This document shows, piece by piece, positions 13,977-18,753 of a stretch of 18,753 bases of DNA. The notes beneath the pieces are model-generated. The model did not search any database, was not told the DNA's origin, and was given only the letters and a program-made list of their open reading frames with translations. Source of the stretch: SHZI01 sp049290495. GTDB taxonomy: Bacteria > Pseudomonadota > Gammaproteobacteria > Steroidobacterales > GCA-2729495. Location: assembly GCA_049290495.1 (NCBI GenBank), contig JBATNV010000058.1, forward strand, positions 1 to 18,753, in the 5' to 3' direction. Numbering within the stretch: the first letter of the stretch is position 1; each line of letters begins with the position of its first letter. The position numbers and the translations under genes were made by a program.

Positions 13977-14007
13977 CGAATCAGAAGATTTATCGGAATT
14001 TGTCACC

Positions 14008-14511
14008 ATGATGCACCGTAAGGCCGGCCGTGCCCTCGGCAGAAAGAGCAGCCACCGGACTGCTATGTACCGCAACATGGCCGCTTCGCTGATTTGCGAG
14101 GAGACCATCCGCACGACTGTGCCGAAGGCCAAGGAACTGCGACGCGTCCTCGAGCCACTGATCACGCTCGCCAAGGAAGACGGGCTGGCGCGTCGCCGGC
14201 TGGCGTTCGATCGGCTGCGTGACCGAACCTCGGTGGGGAAGCTGTTTAACGAACTCGGCCCGCGCTTCAAGAGCCGTCCGGGTGGCTATCTGCGCATACT
14301 GAAGATGGGTTATCGCGTGGGTGACTGTGCGCCGATGGCGCTGGTCATGCTCACGGATCGGGCTGTTGCTGCTGATGCGGCGCCCGAGCCCAAAGGCCGG
14401 AAGAAGGCGGTCAAGAAGGCTGCTGCCCCCAAGGTTGCCGCGCCCAAGGCCGATGCGAAGACCGATGCCAAGCCCCGCAAGAAGGCCGCCAAAAAGGCTG
14501 CCGCCGCCTGA
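14008..14511 (+). CDS. rplQ: 50S ribosomal protein L17 with Lys/Ala-rich C-terminal tail
   Basis: This 167-residue protein has an L17 core (residues 1 to about 118). The core starts MMHRKAGRALGRKSSHRTAMYRNM and includes KAKELRRVLEPLITLAKED and KLFNELGPRFKSRPGGYLRI. E. coli L17 has 127 residues. The last 49 or so residues are low complexity, rich in Lys, Ala and Pro, with repeats of the kinds KKA and APK and 13 lysines, like a histone H1 tail. The ATG at 14008 is chosen because MMHRK aligns with MRHRK; a second ATG at 14011 would lose one residue. It is the last gene before the terminator. Confidence 0.96.
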   Translation: MMHRKAGRALGRKSSHRTAMYRNMAASLICEETIRTTVPKAKELRRVLEPLITLAKEDGLARRRLAFDRLRDRTSVGKLFNELGPRFKSRPGGYLRILKMGYRVGDCAPMALVMLTDRAVAADAAPEPKGRKKAVKKAAAPKVAAPKADAKTDAKPRKKAAKKAAAA

Positions 14512-14517
14512 TCAACG

Positions 14518-14546
14518 GGCGGCCCGTTTCCGGGCCGCCGTTTCCT
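14518..14546 (+). terminator. Intrinsic terminator after rplQ
   Basis: GGCGGCCCG 14518-14526 pairs perfectly with CGGGCCGCC 14531-14539 across TTTC, a nine-pair GC stem. T-rich sequence follows (GTTTCC, then TGTCTTTC to about 14553). It ends the ribosomal protein superoperon and lies between two convergent genes. On the - strand the T tract is poor, so it works better for the + strand. Confidence 0.88.
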
Positions 14547-14573
14547 GTCTTTCTGAAGACTCCGCCGCCTGTT

Positions 14574-17500
14574 TCAGCCTGTAGTGGCTGATTCGGGCTG
14601 CGAGCCTGTGTCATCCAGTTGCAGCTTCTCGATTTCCCGGCTGATGTGTTCCGGGGACTGAGTCTTGCGTGCCAGAAGTACGTAGATCGCGGGGATCAGG
14701 TAGAGGGTCAAGAAGACCGAGATCGTTACGCCAAAGAACACCGTAGCGCCCAGCGTGCGCCTTGATTCCGTGCCGGCGCCGGTAGCTGTAATCAGCGGAA
14801 TTGCGCCGAAGGCCGTGCACAGGCTGGTCATCAGCACGGGCCGCAAGCGGATGCTGGCGGCTGAGATGATCGCCGCATAGAACTCCATGCCCCGATCCCG
14901 CAATTGATTGGCAAACTCAACGATCAGGATGCCGTTTTTCGCCGCCAGTCCGATCAGCATGATCGCGCCGATCTGGCTGTAGACGTTGATCGATGATCCA
15001 AAGGCCCATAGGCCAACCAGCCCACCGGTGATCGCCATCGGCACGGTCAGCATGATGATTAGCGGATGCCTGAAGCTCTCGAACTGTGCGGCGAGAATCA
15101 GGAATACCACGATCAGGGCAAAAGCAAAGGTCAGATAGATTGCGCTCCCCGATTGCTTGTACTCGCGGGCCTCACCGTCGAAATCGATCTTCGCCTCGGG
15201 TGGCAGCTCCGTGGCAACCAACTGCTCCATATAGCTCACGGCCTCGCCGATCGAATAGCCAGGTGCCAGGCTCCCGCTCAGCGTTACGGACCGCAGCTGA
15301 TTAAACCGTTTCAGTTCCTTGGGGCCTGCCACCTCATCAAGCCGCACAAGGCTCGCGAGTGGAATCAGTTGCGCTGAGCGATCTGATCGCACGTAGATGT
15401 TCTGCAGATCTGACGGCGTGGCGCGGTCCCGCGCTGCACCCTGCAGAATGACGTTGTACTCTTCACCCCTCTCGACAAAACTGGTGACGATTCGTGAACC
15501 TAGCATGGTTTCCAGCGTGTTGCCGATGGTCTGCAGCGACACACCGAGATCGGCAGCGCGGTCCCGATCGATGGTGATCCTGATTTTCGGTTTTCCGGGA
15601 AAGAAATCAGAGCGCAGGCCGAGTATGCGCGGATTTTCCTTGTTGACCTTGTTGATGATCAGGTCTTGCCATGTGCTCAGATCTTCATAACTGGTGCCGC
15701 TAAGGATTACCGCCAGTCCGGAACCACTGGAGCGTATCGCCAGGCTGGGAGGCAGGAATACCATTGCGACGGCACCCGGCAACTTGTCAACCAGCTTGCG
15801 GATTTCGGCCGAGAGTTCCTGGGCCGTGCGCTTCCGGGGCGGCCGCGAGTCCAGCGGCATGTAAATAAACGCAGTATTTACGTCGCCACCGCTGCCCCAC
15901 ATACCGGTGCGGGTATTTACCCGTTTGATCTCGCCAGACTCGACATAGGGTTTCAGCAGCCCCTCGATTACGCGCACCTGACGGTCCATATATTCGGCTG
16001 AGGCGCCCTCGGGGCCGCGTATCGACATCAGCATCATGTTACGGTCTTCGGCTGGCGCGTATTCGCCCGGCAGACTCTTGAACAGTACTGCGCCGAGCAC
16101 CGCAACCAGTGCGAGCAACACGACGGCCGCCCAGCGCAGGCGTATGAAGTGCGTTAGGGAAGCCCGGTAGGCCTCGGTCAGGCGCCGGAACATACGGTCA
16201 AGCGAGCGCGCCAGCCGGCCGCGTCGCACACCGCGGGCATACAGCCTGGAAGTCAGCATGGGTACGAGGGTCAGTGCGACAAGGCCGGACGCTGCGATGG
16301 CCGCTGCCAGGGAAATGCCAAACTCGCCGAACAGCCGTCCGACATTGCCGGGCATGAACGAGATTGGCACGAACACCGCCACCAGCACTGCCGTCGTCGA
16401 AATCACCGCAAAACCGATCTCCCGGCTGCCTTCGATGGCCGCCAGTAAAGGCGGTCGGCCGAGTTCCATCTTCCGTACGATATTTTCGAGTACCACGATG
16501 GCATCGTCGACGACCAGGCCGATGGCCAGCACCAGCCCCAGCAGTGTCAGGGTATTGATCGTATAGCCAAACGCAGCCATGACGATGAAAGCCGAGATGA
16601 TCGCCACAGGAATCGTCAGTGCCGGAATGATCGTGGCCCTTAGCGAGCCGACAAAGGCGAAGATTACGACCAGCACCAGCAATAGCGCTTCGATGAGTAC
16701 CTTGACCACCTCGCGCATCGACTCCTCGATGAAGCGCGAAAAATCCATGCTGGTGGCAACTGCCAGATCAGGGGGCAGGCTGTCTTGCAATCGGTCCACC
16801 TCTGCCAGTGCGGTCCGATTGACCTGCAGGATGTTGGCATTCGCCTGCGGCACGATACCAATACTGATGCCTGCAACGCCGTTCGAGCGGGCGACGAAGC
16901 GCGCATCTTCGGGTTCGATGCGGACGTCGGCTACTTCGCCAAGCCGCGTAAGGTGATTGTCACTGCCGCGGCCGATGACCAGCGCGGCAAAGTCTTCGAC
17001 CTTGTCCAGACCAGTCGTCGTGCGCAGAGAGAATTCGCGCTGTCGTGATTCGATGCGGCCGGCCGGCAGTTCGATGTTTTCCCGGCGCAGTGTATTCTCG
17101 ACATCGGTGACGGTAAGACCGCGTGCGGCGAGCGCATCGCGATCCAGCCAGATACGCATGGCGGTCTTCTGCGCGCCGCCCATGCGGGTCGTGGCAACAC
17201 CGTCGACGGCGGACAGCCGGTCCACGAGATTGCGCTCGGCGTAGTCGGTGAGGTCCATCAGCGTACGCGTCTGGCTGTCCACAGCGATATACAGGGTTGC
17301 GTCCGCACCCTGATCTTGCTTGGTAATCTCGGGCGGATTGGCGCCATCCGGCAATAGCTTTTGCACCCTCGAAACACGTTCGCGGACATCGTTGGCGGCA
17401 CCGTCCGGATCGCGGTCGAGGCTGAACTCGATCACGATATTCGAACGTTCGTCCTGGCTGCTGGAAGTCAGTTTCTGCACGCCGGCAATGCCCGAGATCT

Positions 17501-17708
17501 GGTCTTCGATGACCTGCGTGACGCGCCGCTCGACCACCTCTGCCGATGCGCCCCGGTAGACCGTCGTCACGGTTACTACTGGCGAATCGATGTCGGGGAA
17601 TTCGCGTACCGCAAGCCGGCTCACGGCGAGCAGGCCGAGGATAACCAGGATCAGGCTCAGGACGCCGGCAAATACGGGGCGACGTACCGAGATATCAGAC
17701 AGGATCAT
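14574..17708 (-). CDS. RND-family multidrug efflux pump, inner-membrane subunit (AcrB/HAE1 type)
   Basis: This 1044-residue protein matches the size and plan of HAE1 pumps: an N-terminal TM1 (FAGVLSLILVILGLLAV), two large periplasmic loops and two sets of TM helices. The proton-relay residues are present: Asp401 and Asp402 in GLVVDDAIVVLENI, Lys924 in LAAKNGILIVEF, and Arg954 in RLRPVLMTS, equivalent to AcrB Asp407, Asp408, Lys940 and Arg971. The pump exports substrates from the periplasm or inner membrane using the proton gradient. The substrate cannot be told. GGGAG about 10 bases upstream of the ATG at 17708 is the binding site. The adaptor gene ends 20 bases upstream, so the two form an operon. 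Confidence 0.95.
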   Translation of the reverse strand: MILSDISVRRPVFAGVLSLILVILGLLAVSRLAVREFPDIDSPVVTVTTVYRGASAEVVERRVTQVIEDQISGIAGVQKLTSSSQDERSNIVIEFSLDRDPDGAANDVRERVSRVQKLLPDGANPPEITKQDQGADATLYIAVDSQTRTLMDLTDYAERNLVDRLSAVDGVATTRMGGAQKTAMRIWLDRDALAARGLTVTDVENTLRRENIELPAGRIESRQREFSLRTTTGLDKVEDFAALVIGRGSDNHLTRLGEVADVRIEPEDARFVARSNGVAGISIGIVPQANANILQVNRTALAEVDRLQDSLPPDLAVATSMDFSRFIEESMREVVKVLIEALLLVLVVIFAFVGSLRATIIPALTIPVAIISAFIVMAAFGYTINTLTLLGLVLAIGLVVDDAIVVLENIVRKMELGRPPLLAAIEGSREIGFAVISTTAVLVAVFVPISFMPGNVGRLFGEFGISLAAAIAASGLVALTLVPMLTSRLYARGVRRGRLARSLDRMFRRLTEAYRASLTHFIRLRWAAVVLLALVAVLGAVLFKSLPGEYAPAEDRNMMLMSIRGPEGASAEYMDRQVRVIEGLLKPYVESGEIKRVNTRTGMWGSGGDVNTAFIYMPLDSRPPRKRTAQELSAEIRKLVDKLPGAVAMVFLPPSLAIRSSGSGLAVILSGTSYEDLSTWQDLIINKVNKENPRILGLRSDFFPGKPKIRITIDRDRAADLGVSLQTIGNTLETMLGSRIVTSFVERGEEYNVILQGAARDRATPSDLQNIYVRSDRSAQLIPLASLVRLDEVAGPKELKRFNQLRSVTLSGSLAPGYSIGEAVSYMEQLVATELPPEAKIDFDGEAREYKQSGSAIYLTFAFALIVVFLILAAQFESFRHPLIIMLTVPMAITGGLVGLWAFGSSINVYSQIGAIMLIGLAAKNGILIVEFANQLRDRGMEFYAAIISAASIRLRPVLMTSLCTAFGAIPLITATGAGTESRRTLGATVFFGVTISVFLTLYLIPAIYVLLARKTQSPEHISREIEKLQLDDTGSQPESATTG

Positions 17709-17728
17709 GTACAGGCTCTCCCGTCCAT

Positions 17729-18753
17729 TCAGATATCAGGCGTCACGCTGACCGGCGTGCCCTCGTGCAAACGCTGGGTGCCTTCGGTGACCACAAGTGC
17801 GCCGGCATTGAGGCCACTGCGGATCTCGGCAAAACCGGGCGTACGGCCGCCGATGATGACCTCGCGTTCCGCGGCCTTGCCATCCTCAATCACGAAAACG
17901 TACTGGCGACCTTCGCGCGGCATCAGGCTTTCTTCAGCAATCAGCAACACCTTGTCGCGGTGCTTTTCCAGGCTGACCGTCATGAACATGCCGGGCTTCA
18001 GCGTGCCGCCCGCATTCGGCAGCGTGGCGATCACGGCAACCGAGCGCGTAACCGGATCGACGCGGGAATCGATGCTGGTCACCTCGCCGACAAATTGCCG
18101 GTCGGGATAGACGGTGGTGACAGCCGAAATCGGCATGCCGGTGCGGACGGTGTCCATGAAGGTTTCAGGGATCGAGAAGCCGAGCTTGATCGTGCTGACA
18201 TCGTCGAGCGTCGTAATGACGGTATCGGGGCTGACCAGGTCACCCAGGCTGATCTTGCGCAGACCCACCACGCCGGCGAAGGGCGCCCTGACAGACAGCG
18301 TGTCGAGCCGCGCCCTTGCACCGTTCACCTGGGCTCTCGCGACGGCCAGGTTGGCTTCCAGCTGTTCAAGGTCGGCCGCTGATACCACGTTCGTGGCGGC
18401 AAGCGCCTGACTGCGCCGGTACTGGCTTTCCGCCTGCTTCAGTTGCGCTTCGGCCAGGCTGAGGCTGGCCGCTTCTTGTCGCGTATCCAGCTCGACCAGC
18501 ATCTGTCCCGCATTCACCCGCTGGCCTTCACGAAAATCGATACGCGTCACGACACTGCTGGAGCGGACGGTGACTTCGATGGACTCATTTGCCTGCGCAG
18601 TACCGAGCGCCGTGTAGCGGTCTATAAAGGCTTGCGGCTCCAGGCGTCGGGCAATGACCGTGACGGGCGCTCCGGCGCCGAAACCAGGCGGCCCGCTGCC
18701 ACCGCGGGCCGCCTGGTCGGAGCGTGACCCGCAGGCTGCCAGCAGGCCGAGCA
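17729..18753 (-). CDS. RND efflux periplasmic adaptor lipoprotein (HlyD/AcrA family), 5' end off the window
   Basis: The frame stays open to the right edge and gives 340 residues before the TGA at 17729-17731. The first visible residues, LGLLAACGS, form a lipobox (LAAC), so this is a lipoprotein and only the first part of its signal peptide is missing. Next come a lipoyl/barrel-sandwich half (VTRIDFREGQRVNAGQ), a coiled-coil hairpin rich in Ala, Glu and Gln (LSLAEAQLKQAESQYRR to NLAVARAQVNGARARLD), the second lipoyl half (VRAPFAGVVGLRKISLGDLV) and beta-barrel and membrane-proximal domains. The adaptor links the pump to an outer-membrane channel. A GTG at 18550 is internal, not the start. Confidence 0.93.
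   Translation of the reverse strand, partial: LGLLAACGSRSDQAARGGSGPPGFGAGAPVTVIARRLEPQAFIDRYTALGTAQANESIEVTVRSSSVVTRIDFREGQRVNAGQMLVELDTRQEAASLSLAEAQLKQAESQYRRSQALAATNVVSAADLEQLEANLAVARAQVNGARARLDTLSVRAPFAGVVGLRKISLGDLVSPDTVITTLDDVSTIKLGFSIPETFMDTVRTGMPISAVTTVYPDRQFVGEVTSIDSRVDPVTRSVAVIATLPNAGGTLKPGMFMTVSLEKHRDKVLLIAEESLMPREGRQYVFVIEDGKAAEREVIIGGRTPGFAEIRSGLNAGALVVTEGTQRLHEGTPVSVTPDI

Overview
The window is an almost complete bacterial S10-spc-alpha ribosomal protein superoperon on the + strand (about 1-14550). It is followed by a convergent RND-type multidrug efflux pair on the - strand (14574 to the right edge). Gene order and protein sequences point to a gammaproteobacterium of moderately high GC. 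The order is tuf-rpsJ-rplC ... rplQ, with the 101-residue Cys-less S14, a 334-residue RpoA whose numbering matches E. coli through Arg265, and an L36 with four zinc ligands. I cannot place it more finely with confidence; a non-enteric, environmental lineage is only a guess.

Layout. 1-125 is the end of tuf (EF-Tu). rpsJ follows after only 29 bases, so it looks like the last gene of the str-type unit. A 303-base gene-free stretch (470-772) then separates rpsJ from rplC. It carries a good sigma70-type promoter (TTGAAC, 16 bases, TGT-TATACT) and a structured leader of about 260 bases. The rest of the S10 unit (rplC, D, W, B, rpsS, rplV, rpsC, rplP, rpmC, rpsQ) runs to 5525. The spc unit (rplN, X, E, rpsN, H, rplF, R, rpsE, rpmD, rplO, secY, rpmJ) runs to 11385. 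The alpha unit (rpsM, K, D, rpoA, rplQ) ends at 14511 and is closed by a strong intrinsic terminator. Most gaps are under 50 bases. There are two ATGA overlaps between annotated genes, and the genes together supply the 30S and 50S proteins, the RNA polymerase alpha subunit and the SecY translocon.

The right part, 14574-18753, encodes an AcrB-like inner-membrane pump (1044 residues) and, upstream of it, a lipoprotein periplasmic adaptor that runs off the window. No outer-membrane channel gene lies in the window.

No mobile element, CRISPR array, tRNA or rRNA was seen, and the protein content is ordinary. The points worth checking are in the control layer. They are the promoter and leader moved to between rpsJ and rplC; a 20-codon minicistron that bridges rplX to an rplE lacking its own ribosome binding site; a very stable hairpin between rpsN and rpsH; a perfect hairpin between rpoA and rplQ; and a histone-H1-like Lys/Ala tail on L17. 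No wholly new biological system was found.
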